A DNA stretch of 5,124 nucleotides from Acidobacteriota bacterium. GTDB taxonomy: Bacteria; Acidobacteriota; Polarisedimenticolia; Gp22-AA2. The notes beneath the pieces were generated by a model. It was not told where the DNA came from. It saw only the letters and a program-made list of their open reading frames with translations, and did not search any database. This document shows, piece after piece, positions 1 through 5,124 of the stretch. Position numbers and translations under genes: made by a program. How positions within the stretch are numbered: the stretch's first letter is position 1; the number at the start of each line of letters is the position of its first letter. The stretch is from NCBI GenBank assembly GCA_016202915.1, contig JACQNT010000035.1, positions 1 to 5,124 on the forward strand, in the 5' to 3' direction.

Positions 1-1561
1 CACCTGCGGGCCACACGGTGTGGCCGCGCACGCGCTGCTTCGGCAGGAGCTTCTCGTTGGCCCGGCTGACCGCCTCCATCGGATCGGCCCCCTCGTCCAG
101 AAGAAGCGCCGCGTGCACCGACTCCCCGCCCGCGAACGGCAGGCCGAGGACGCACGCCTCGCGCACGCCGGGGATCCCCGCGAAGGCCGCCTCCACGTCG
201 ACCGGGTGCACGTTCTCCCCTTCCGGCGTGACGATGACGTCCTTGAGGCGCCCGCGGATCCGCAGGCGCCCGCGCTCGTCGATCTCCCCGATATCCCCGG
301 TCCGGAACCACCCGTCTTCCGTCGCTCCGCCGCCCGATCCCAGGTAGCCGGGGGTCACGTTCGGCCCCCGGACGAGCACCTCGCCCTCCGGCCCGATCTT
401 CACCTCCTGGGTTCCGAGCGGGCGGCCGACGCTGCCGGCGCGGCGCTCGAACGGGTTCGAGATCGACACGACCGGCGCCGTCTCCGTGAGGCCGTACCCC
501 TGGACGAGGAGGTACCCGGTCCGTTCCCAGAACTGCTGCACCGCCTCCGGCAGCGGCGCGCCGCCGACTACGAAGAGCCTGAACCGCCAGCCGAACAATC
601 TCTGCGCGCGCCAGAACGCGATCGACTGGAGGTAGAACGGCCAGCGTTCGAGGCGGCGCTGACGGGCCTCGAACGCCTCGACACTCCCCTGCTCCCGCAG
701 CACGCGCCGGATCTCCGCGGCCAGGAGATCCAGGAGCCGCGGCACGGTGAACAGCCCCCACGCCCTCTGGCGCCGCGCCGCCTCCAGCACCTCGCGGGGT
801 CGGGGCGGGGTGAAGACGACGGTGAACCCCATCGCCGTGGAGAGGAAGACGCTCATCGCCTGGCCGAACATGTGGGAGAGGGGCAGCGTGGAGAGGAACG
901 GCAGCCGTCCGACCGGCCGCAGGAGCCATTGAAGCTTGCGGAACCCGTCCAGGATGGGGGCGAAGTCGGAGACCAGGTTGCCATGCGTCAGGACGACGCC
1001 CTTCGGGTCCCCCGTGGTCCCCGACGTGAACATCACCTCGGCCCGATCGTCCGGGCCTGGCCTCACGCCGGTCGCCACGTCCAAAGGCGGGAGCGCCGCG
1101 GGATCTCCACCTCCGACCCCGTCGGCCCAGGAACCGAAATCGATCCGCCGGACCCCTGCGGGCGGCGCGACGCAGGGAGGCGCAAGGAGGATGCGGCCCG
1201 CGACCTTCCCGGCGACTCTGGCGCGAAAATCGTCCGGAGTCGCCGTGTCCAGGGGGACCGCCACGCCGCCGACCTGCAATGTCCCGAGGAACGCCTCCAC
1301 CCAGTCGGCGCCATCGGGCCCCTGGATCAGGACGTGGTGGCCCGGTTCCACCCCCGCCGCGGCGAGCCTCGCCGCGCAGGCCAGGATGCGGCGGTGCAGC
1401 CCGGCGTAGCTCCTCGAACGCCAGCGGACTCCTTCCCGCCAGCGATACGCCTCGCGCGCGCCGTACCGGCGCAGACCGTCGATGTACGAGAGCAGGTCGC
1501 GCCCCGCCGGATTCGCCCGTGCCGGGCGTGCTCGGGCCGCCGCGTGCGTCCGCCCGTTCAT
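1..1561 (-). CDS. AMP-forming acyl-CoA synthetase (long-chain fatty acid-CoA ligase-like), C-terminus missing
   Basis: This is a member of the adenylate-forming (ANL, PF00501) superfamily. It would activate a carboxylate, probably a fatty acid, with ATP to an acyl-AMP and pass it to CoA in the cytoplasm. 520 residues are visible. Motifs seen in order are the phosphate-binding loop TSGTTGDPKG at residues 179-188, the adenine-binding YGLTET at 356-361, GWFRTGD ending at ribose-binding Asp423, and the hinge GRLKD at 437-441 followed by the GENVHP segment at 448-453. The visible sequence stops at a VWP stretch that in long-chain ligases lies just before the catalytic-lysine segment, so that lysine is probably just outside the window. 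ATG 1561 is the only usual start codon before an in-frame stop at 1646-1648, but it has no good Shine-Dalgarno. The substrate cannot be read from sequence. The gene could continue into a fused domain, such as an acyltransferase, beyond the edge. It is transcribed divergently from the peptidase pair. Confidence 0.9.
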   Translation of the reverse strand, partial: MNGRTHAAARARPARANPAGRDLLSYIDGLRRYGAREAYRWREGVRWRSRSYAGLHRRILACAARLAAAGVEPGHHVLIQGPDGADWVEAFLGTLQVGGVAVPLDTATPDDFRARVAGKVAGRILLAPPCVAPPAGVRRIDFGSWADGVGGGDPAALPPLDVATGVRPGPDDRAEVMFTSGTTGDPKGVVLTHGNLVSDFAPILDGFRKLQWLLRPVGRLPFLSTLPLSHMFGQAMSVFLSTAMGFTVVFTPPRPREVLEAARRQRAWGLFTVPRLLDLLAAEIRRVLREQGSVEAFEARQRRLERWPFYLQSIAFWRAQRLFGWRFRLFVVGGAPLPEAVQQFWERTGYLLVQGYGLTETAPVVSISNPFERRAGSVGRPLGTQEVKIGPEGEVLVRGPNVTPGYLGSGGGATEDGWFRTGDIGEIDERGRLRIRGRLKDVIVTPEGENVHPVDVEAAFAGIPGVREACVLGLPFAGGESVHAALLLDEGADPMEAVSRANEKLLPKQRVRGHTVWPAG

Positions 1562-1621
1562 CAGTCGCAGGATATCACCGGGCCGGCCCGGCGGCTCGCG
1601 TGCAGGCGCCGGGGGGCAAGA

Positions 1622-1634
1622 GGGGGAGTCCCCC
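1622..1634. repeat. 13-bp G/C palindrome in the divergent spacer
   Basis: GGGGGAGTCCCCC is a perfect inverted repeat with 6-bp arms (GGGGGA/TCCCCC) around one central base. It lies seven bases from a weaker inverted repeat, GTAT-TC-ATAC at 1642-1651, which overlaps the best -10-like sequence. Such a pair could be an operator for a dimeric regulator shared by the divergent genes. In DNA this G/C-rich a homopolymeric palindrome could also arise by chance. No regulator gene is visible nearby. Confidence 0.35.
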
Positions 1635-1718
1635 CACCGACGTATTCATACTCGTAGTAGGATCCCCGACCGGGCGGCCGCGGGCGACGCCTGAAGCCTC
1701 TTCAACCGGTTGCCCTAC

Positions 1719-1725
1719 GAGGTGA
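1719..1725 (+). promoter_or_regulatory. Ribosome-binding site of the first M16 gene; sets the start at 1731
   Basis: GAGGTGA sits five bases before ATG 1731, a normal Shine-Dalgarno spacing. The reading frame is open further upstream, with a TTG at 1710 and a GTG at 1722. The TTG lies before this site, and the GTG lies within it, so neither can use it. ATG 1731 also begins directly with a normal signal-peptide n-region. Confidence 0.65.
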
Positions 1726-1730
1726 CCAAC

Positions 1731-3323
1731 ATGAGAAGCCAAACGTCCTCTTCCGGGGCCCTGGCGGCGCGCCGGGCCGCTGCGGGGCTCCTGGTGACCG
1801 CCTCTCTCGCGGTCATGGCAGCCCCGGCAACGGCGCAGAGCCTCGCCGACTTCGAGAAGAAAACGACAGTGCACCGCCTGGAGAATGGGTGGACCTTCCT
1901 CATCGTGGAGCGCCCCGTGGCGCCCGTGTTCTCCTTCGCCACGCGCGCGGACGTGGGCGGTGCGCAAGAGGTGGCCGGGATCACCGGCCTCGCCCACATG
2001 TTCGAGCACATGGCCTTCAAGGGGACCGACAAGGTCGGCACGAAGGACTACGCGGCCGAGAAGGCCTCCCTCGAGGCGATCGACCGGGCCTATGAGGCGT
2101 TCGACCGTGAGCGGCGCAAGAAAGGGGCCGACCCAGCCCGAGTGAAAGATCTGGAGGATGCCTGGAAGGACGCCCAGGAGGAAGCCGCCAGGCACGTCGT
2201 CCGCAACGAGTTCGGCGACATCGTCGATCGCCAGGGTGGGGTCGGCCTGAACGCCTTCACCACCAGCGACGCGACGGTGTACTTCTACTCACTCCCCTCC
2301 AACAAGCTGGAGCTGTGGGCCTACCTCGAGTCGGAGCGCTTCCTCCACCCGGTCCTGCGTGAGTTCTACAAGGAACGGGACGTGGTCAAGGAGGAGCGGC
2401 GCATGCGTACGGAGAGCCAGCCGGTCGGCCGGCTGATCGAACAGTTCCTGGCCGCCGCCTTCGTCGCGCACCCGTACGGCCAGCCGGTCGTCGGCCACAT
2501 GAGCGACCTGGATTCGTTCAGCGCCAGGGACGCGCAGGCGTTCTATCGCACCCACTACGTCCCGTCCAGCATGGTCACCGCGGTCGTCGGCGACGTGAAG
2601 GCCTCCGAGGTCATCCCGATGGTGGAGAGGTACTTCGGCAGGATCCCCGGGGGCGACCCGCCGCCGCCCCTGCGCACCATGGAGCCCGCGCAGAACGGAG
2701 AGCGGGTGGTGAAGCTCGCCGATCCCTCCCAGCCGGTCTACGCGGAGGGTTACCACAAGCCGGCGGCCACCGGCCCTGACAACGAAGCCTACGATGCGTT
2801 GGCCACGATCCTCGGAGGCGGCCGCACCTCGAGGCTGTACCGCGGCCTGGTCCGCGACGCCAGGATCGCGGCCGCCGTCCAGGCGTTCTCGGGGTTCCCG
2901 GGCGACAAGTACCCGAACCTGTTCATGGTGCTCGGAATCGCCGCGAAAGGCCACACCAACGACGCAGTCAAGGAGGCGATGCGGGCGGAGATCGAGAGGA
3001 TCCGGAGCGAGGAGGTCGGCGACGCGGAACTGGCCGCGGTCAAGGCCCGGGCCAAGGCGGACCTGATCCGCAGCCTGGCGAGCAACCAGAGGCTGGCGCT
3101 CAACCTGGCCGATTACCAGACGCTGCACGGTGACTGGCGGGAGCTGTTCCTTTCGGTTAACCGCATCGACCGGGTGACCAAGGCGGACATCCTGAAAGTG
3201 GCGAAGGCCACCCTGGCCGACACGAATCGCACGGTCGGGATCATCGAGACGACCGGCAGCGCGACCCCGAAGCCCTCGGCGAGCACCAGCGCGAAGCCCG
3301 CGCTGGCGGCGGCCGGCGGGTAG
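1731..3323 (+). CDS. Exported M16 family zinc metallopeptidase, catalytic subunit
   Basis: A 530-residue M16B-type peptidase (PF00675 then PF05193). The N-terminus is a signal peptide: Arg14-Arg15, a hydrophobic core at about 16-31, and a likely signal peptidase I cut after APATA at residue 35, so the enzyme should act in the periplasm or cell envelope. The zinc site is the inverted motif HMFEH (His89, Glu92, His93). The distal zinc-ligand region is ERDVVKEE, with Glu215 and Glu222 matching pitrilysin Glu162 and Glu169. A charged helical insert at about 110-162 lengthens the distance between these motifs to 129 residues. The C-terminal M16 domain runs from about 259 to 440. In the substrate-binding Arg/Tyr pair, Arg375 is kept but the residue seven later is Ala382, so the tyrosine is lost. 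The last 25 or so residues are a Ser/Pro/Lys/Ala-rich tail. The next gene supplies the complementary Arg/Tyr site, so the two probably form one heterodimer. Specific substrate unknown. Confidence 0.93.
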   Translation: MRSQTSSSGALAARRAAAGLLVTASLAVMAAPATAQSLADFEKKTTVHRLENGWTFLIVERPVAPVFSFATRADVGGAQEVAGITGLAHMFEHMAFKGTDKVGTKDYAAEKASLEAIDRAYEAFDRERRKKGADPARVKDLEDAWKDAQEEAARHVVRNEFGDIVDRQGGVGLNAFTTSDATVYFYSLPSNKLELWAYLESERFLHPVLREFYKERDVVKEERRMRTESQPVGRLIEQFLAAAFVAHPYGQPVVGHMSDLDSFSARDAQAFYRTHYVPSSMVTAVVGDVKASEVIPMVERYFGRIPGGDPPPPLRTMEPAQNGERVVKLADPSQPVYAEGYHKPAATGPDNEAYDALATILGGGRTSRLYRGLVRDARIAAAVQAFSGFPGDKYPNLFMVLGIAAKGHTNDAVKEAMRAEIERIRSEEVGDAELAAVKARAKADLIRSLASNQRLALNLADYQTLHGDWRELFLSVNRIDRVTKADILKVAKATLADTNRTVGIIETTGSATPKPSASTSAKPALAAAGG

Positions 3324-3327
3324 GAGG
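3322..3327 (+). promoter_or_regulatory. Ribosome-binding site of the second M16 gene, overlapping the upstream stop
   Basis: AGGAGG is a strong Shine-Dalgarno that shares its first bases with the TAG stop of the first M16 gene (3321-3323), which favours translational coupling. It touches ATG 3328 directly, too close to serve it, but is six bases from ATG 3334, so 3334 is preferred. A second purine-rich site, GAGGAG at 3338-3343, lies five bases before an in-frame GTG at 3349, which would also leave an intact signal peptide. The start is therefore uncertain by a few codons. Confidence 0.65.
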
Positions 3328-3333
3328 ATGACC

Positions 3334-4824
3334 ATGAGAGGAGAACGGGTGAACACCTTCCGGCGCGCCGCGGCCGGGGCCCTCGCGGCGGGAGCGGTCG
3401 CGGCGGCGTGCCTTTCAGCGGAGGGCGTGCACGCGCAGGTCGGCGACTACCGCCAGATCAAGTTCCCGCCGGTGCGGCCCTCCAACATCCCGGAGCCCGA
3501 GCGTCATGTCATGAAGAACGGGCTCGTGGTGCTCCTGATGGAGGACCGCGAGCTGCCGCTCGTCGAGGTGCAGGCGCGCATCAGGACCGGCTCGCGCCTG
3601 GAGCCCGCCGAAAAGGCCGGCCTCGCGTCGATCACCGGACAGGTCCTGAGGACCGGCGGCGCCGGCCGGCGCACCGGCGACGAGATCGACGACCTCCTCG
3701 ACGCGCGAGGCGCCCGCATCGAGACGGGGATCGGGATCGACTCCGGCACGGCGTTCCTCTCCTGTCTCAAGGGCGACTTCCCGGAGGTGCTGGGGATCTT
3801 CGCGGACATCCTGCGCGCGCCCGCCTTCGACGAGGCGAAGATCAAGGTCGCCAGGACGCAGCAGATGGCCGCCATCGCCCGGCGGAACGACGACCCGATG
3901 CAGATCATGTTCAGGGAGGGGGAACGTCTGGTGTACGGCGCCGACAGCCCCTACGCCCGGACCACGGAGTACGCCACGATCAACTCCGTCACCCGGGACG
4001 ACCTGAAGGCCTTCCACGCCAGGTACTTCGTTCCCAACCGGATCTATCTTGGCGTGGTCGGCGATTTCGACGCGAAGGAGATGAAGAAGACCCTCGAGGC
4101 CGTCTTCGGCGACTGGCCGAAGGGGCCCGAGGCGAAAGACCCGCAGGCCGCCTACCAGAAGACGCCGAAACCGGGCATCTATCGGATCGCCAAGACCGAC
4201 ATGACCCAGTCGGACGTCATCATGGGGCACCTGGGCATCCGCCAGGACAACCCCGACTACTTCGCCGCCGCGGTGATGAACGAGGTCTTCTCGGGGTCCT
4301 TCGCGGCGCGGCTGTTCAGCAACATCCGCTCTGCCAAGGGGCTGGCCTACTCGGTGCGCGGGTCGCTGGGCGCGAACTTCGACTACCCCGGCTCCTTCAC
4401 GGCCTGGCTGACGACCAAGACCGAGACGACCGCAACCGCCATCGAAGCGCTCCTCGAGGAGATCGACGCGCTCGTCAAGCGTCCCCCGACGGAAGAGGAG
4501 ATGCGCCGGGCCAAGGAGTCGATCCTGAACTCGTTCGTCTTCAACTACGACTCGCGATCGAAGATCCTCGGCCGGCAGCTCACCTACGAGTACTTCGGGT
4601 ACCCGCCGGATTTCCTGACCCGCTATCGGCAGAACGTGGAGAAGGTCACCGCGGCCGACGTGGCCCGTGTGGCGAAGACCTATGTGAAGAAGGGCGACCT
4701 GGCGATCCTGGTGGTCGGCAAGACGGAAGGGCTGGACCGGCCGCTGGAGTCGTTCGGCCGGGTGGCCACGATCGACATCACCATCCCGGAGCCGGCCGGA
4801 GGCGAGGGGAAGGGCGCTCACTGA
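3334..4824 (+). CDS. Exported M16 family protein, non-catalytic partner subunit with Arg/Tyr pair
   Basis: 496 residues from ATG 3334 (498 if ATG 3328 is used). The protein has the two-domain M16B fold signature: an N-terminal domain at about 45-200 and a C-terminal M16_C domain from about 220 to 400. At the place of the zinc motif (after GLA) it reads SITGQ at 99-103 instead of HxxEH, so all three catalytic positions are gone and it should bind no zinc. It retains the substrate-binding pair Arg332 and Tyr339 in IRSAKGLAYSV, with the canonical seven-residue spacing seen in insulin-degrading enzyme. The N-terminus is a signal peptide, probably cut after VHA at residue 34. Cys26 after three alanines is a poor lipobox alternative. 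It begins about ten bases after the first M16 gene, which has the reciprocal pattern (zinc motif present, tyrosine lost), so the pair should be co-translated and form a periplasmic or envelope heterodimer. The substrate is not deducible. Confidence 0.93.
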   Translation: MRGERVNTFRRAAAGALAAGAVAAACLSAEGVHAQVGDYRQIKFPPVRPSNIPEPERHVMKNGLVVLLMEDRELPLVEVQARIRTGSRLEPAEKAGLASITGQVLRTGGAGRRTGDEIDDLLDARGARIETGIGIDSGTAFLSCLKGDFPEVLGIFADILRAPAFDEAKIKVARTQQMAAIARRNDDPMQIMFREGERLVYGADSPYARTTEYATINSVTRDDLKAFHARYFVPNRIYLGVVGDFDAKEMKKTLEAVFGDWPKGPEAKDPQAAYQKTPKPGIYRIAKTDMTQSDVIMGHLGIRQDNPDYFAAAVMNEVFSGSFAARLFSNIRSAKGLAYSVRGSLGANFDYPGSFTAWLTTKTETTATAIEALLEEIDALVKRPPTEEEMRRAKESILNSFVFNYDSRSKILGRQLTYEYFGYPPDFLTRYRQNVEKVTAADVARVAKTYVKKGDLAILVVGKTEGLDRPLESFGRVATIDITIPEPAGGEGKGAH

Positions 4825-4856
4825 TTAACGGCTCTGAGTCTTGTTTTACAGCCTAC

Positions 4857-4889
4857 ATTCCGCACCGAGCGACCGCCTGTTCGCGGAAT
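4857..4889. repeat. 7-bp inverted repeat with a 19-base loop
   Basis: ATTCCGC at 4857-4863 pairs perfectly with GCGGAAT at 4883-4889 across a 19-base loop. It sits just before the stronger hairpin. It might add to transcript-end structure for the M16 operon, but the long loop and lack of a T-run make it weak, and it is within what chance could give. Confidence 0.25.
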
Positions 4890-4900
4890 TTCCTTTCCCG

Positions 4901-4927
4901 GCAACTCCCTGTCGTTGAGGGAGTTGC
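4901..4927. terminator. Perfect 10-bp hairpin, probable two-way terminator or RNA 3'-end structure
   Basis: GCAACTCCCT (4901-4910) and AGGGAGTTGC (4918-4927) are perfect inverted repeats around the 7-base loop GTCGTTG. The structure starts one base past the stop codon of the leftward gene (4929-4931) and about 76 bases past the M16 operon stop, where a terminator serving both converging transcripts would be expected. Neither strand has a T-run after the stem, so it is not a classic intrinsic terminator. It may act as a mRNA-stabilising stem or a G/C-type terminator. Confidence 0.5.
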
Positions 4928-4928
4928 G

Positions 4929-5124
4929 CTACTCGTAGGGCACGTGGCGCTTGTCGATTAGGCCACGCAGGAGCCTCTTCTCCTCCTTGGCGATGGCCTC
5001 CAGCCGTCGCCGTCCCTTCCGGAAGTCCTTGTAGATCGCCAAGCGTCCCTGCACCTCGTGGACGTCGGGGAGCCGGACTACCTGGCAGCGTCGCCGCAGG
5101 TCCTGGGTGGTGGCCAGCACCCAC
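4929..5124 (-). CDS. C-terminal fragment of an unrecognised basic, helical protein (5' end outside the window)
   Basis: 64 residues plus a TAG stop are visible, and the frame is open through the right edge. An internal start such as GTG 5123 cannot be excluded, but no Shine-Dalgarno can be seen for it. The segment is rich in Arg, Lys and Glu and looks largely helical: a short strand-like part ending in VVRLPD, then a long amphipathic stretch containing YKDFRKGRRRLEAI and KRLLRGLIDKR. The pattern of a Leu-Pro-containing strand followed by a Tyr-x-x-Phe-Arg helix loosely recalls the C-terminal half of small DUF6788-type proteins, often found near transposases. That comparison is from memory, is weak, and is not a function call. 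It converges on the M16 operon and ends next to a perfect hairpin. Confidence 0.55.
   Translation of the reverse strand, partial: WVLATTQDLRRRCQVVRLPDVHEVQGRLAIYKDFRKGRRRLEAIAKEEKRLLRGLIDKRHVPYE

Larger units (their letters stand above)
1562..1730. promoter_or_regulatory. Divergent intergenic region with inferred promoters for both directions
   Basis: This spacer of about 170 bases separates the start codons of the leftward acyl-CoA ligase and the rightward M16 gene, so both promoters should lie here or just inside the flanking genes. The most promoter-like patch is the AT-richer stretch around 1641-1660. On the plus strand, CATACT at 1647-1652 matches four of six positions of a sigma-70 -10 box, but I see no convincing -35 at the right distance. 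On the minus strand the same patch reads TATGAAT, also only a loose match. No riboswitch-like or RNA-gene structure is evident. The location is a solid inference; the exact elements are not. Confidence 0.4.
4825..4928. other. Short spacer between converging genes
   Basis: This 104-base stretch lies between the stop of the second M16 gene and the stop of the leftward gene from the right edge. It is clearly less G/C-rich than the genes: the first 60 bases are close to half A+T. It contains two inverted repeats (listed separately) and TTGTTTTACA at 4841-4850. No small gene or RNA gene could be supported here. Confidence 0.6.

Noticed and set aside
20..1657. A plus-strand open frame of 545 codons opposite the acyl-CoA ligase
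   Set aside because: Its translation is Arg/Pro/Ala/Asp-rich with no recognisable motif, while the minus strand encodes a complete set of ligase motifs in order. Long antisense open frames are common in DNA with G/C-rich third positions.
1731..1840. Twin-arginine (Tat) export signal in the first M16 protein because of Arg14-Arg15
   Set aside because: The residues around the pair do not fit the Ser/Thr-Arg-Arg-x-Phe-Leu-Lys consensus. An ordinary Sec signal peptide explains it better.
1575..2195. A minus-strand open frame that could fill the divergent spacer
   Set aside because: Most of it overlaps the signal peptide and zinc-motif region of the first M16 gene in antisense. The translation is low-complexity Gly/Arg/Leu with no family features.
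2289..3356. A minus-strand open frame of 355 codons opposite the first M16 gene
   Set aside because: No motif, Arg/Gly/Val-rich antisense composition, and it lies fully over a well-supported gene.
3415..4821. A minus-strand open frame of 468 codons opposite almost the whole second M16 gene
   Set aside because: The composition is His/Arg/Val/Leu/Asp-rich with no domain motif, typical of the antisense of a high-GC gene. The plus strand has a clear M16 protein with signal peptide and ribosome site.
4825..4860. GGCTCTGAGTC near 4830 as an insertion-sequence end, resembling GGCTCTT-type termini
   Set aside because: Only a few bases match, no partner terminal repeat or target duplication is visible in the window, and no transposase could be identified.
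3408..4961. A plus-strand alternate-frame open stretch running past the end of the second M16 gene
   Set aside because: It is the shifted frame of the M16 gene: very Arg/Gly/Pro-rich and without motifs. Its short extension past 4824 is not independent evidence.

Overview
The window is high-GC bacterial chromosome, roughly two thirds G+C by eye, with strong G/C preference at third codon positions. It holds four coding regions. One is cut by the left edge and one by the right edge. Nothing fixes the taxon. The exported M16 peptidase type, with its long charged insert, is one I associate with Acidobacteriota and other high-GC Gram-negative lineages, so a didermic environmental bacterium is the best guess, held loosely.

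Layout: (1) 1-1561, minus strand: a long-chain acyl-CoA synthetase-like AMP-forming ligase, with its C-terminus off the left edge. (2) 1562-1730: a divergent intergenic region that must hold the promoters for both directions. It contains a perfect 13-bp G/C palindrome and a nearby AT-richer patch. (3) 1731-3323 and 3334-4824, plus strand: two adjacent genes for exported M16 (insulinase/pitrilysin-type) metallopeptidase subunits, separated by about ten bases. (4) 4825-4928: a short spacer between converging genes, with two inverted repeats; the second is a perfect 10-bp hairpin. (5) 4929-5124, minus strand: the C-terminal 64 residues of an unrecognised basic protein that enters from the right edge.

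The two M16 proteins read as one enzyme made by two genes. The first keeps the zinc motif HxxEH and the distal glutamates but has lost the tyrosine of the substrate-binding Arg/Tyr pair. The second has lost the zinc motif entirely but keeps an intact Arg/Tyr pair at the canonical seven-residue spacing. This reciprocal loss, the tandem arrangement and the signal peptides on both point to an obligate heterodimeric zinc protease of the periplasm or cell envelope. The heterosubunit M16B architecture is already known, so this is a clear example rather than a new system. The acyl-CoA ligase is divergently transcribed and has no evident functional link to the peptidase pair. I found no CRISPR array, tRNA, rRNA or demonstrable mobile element.
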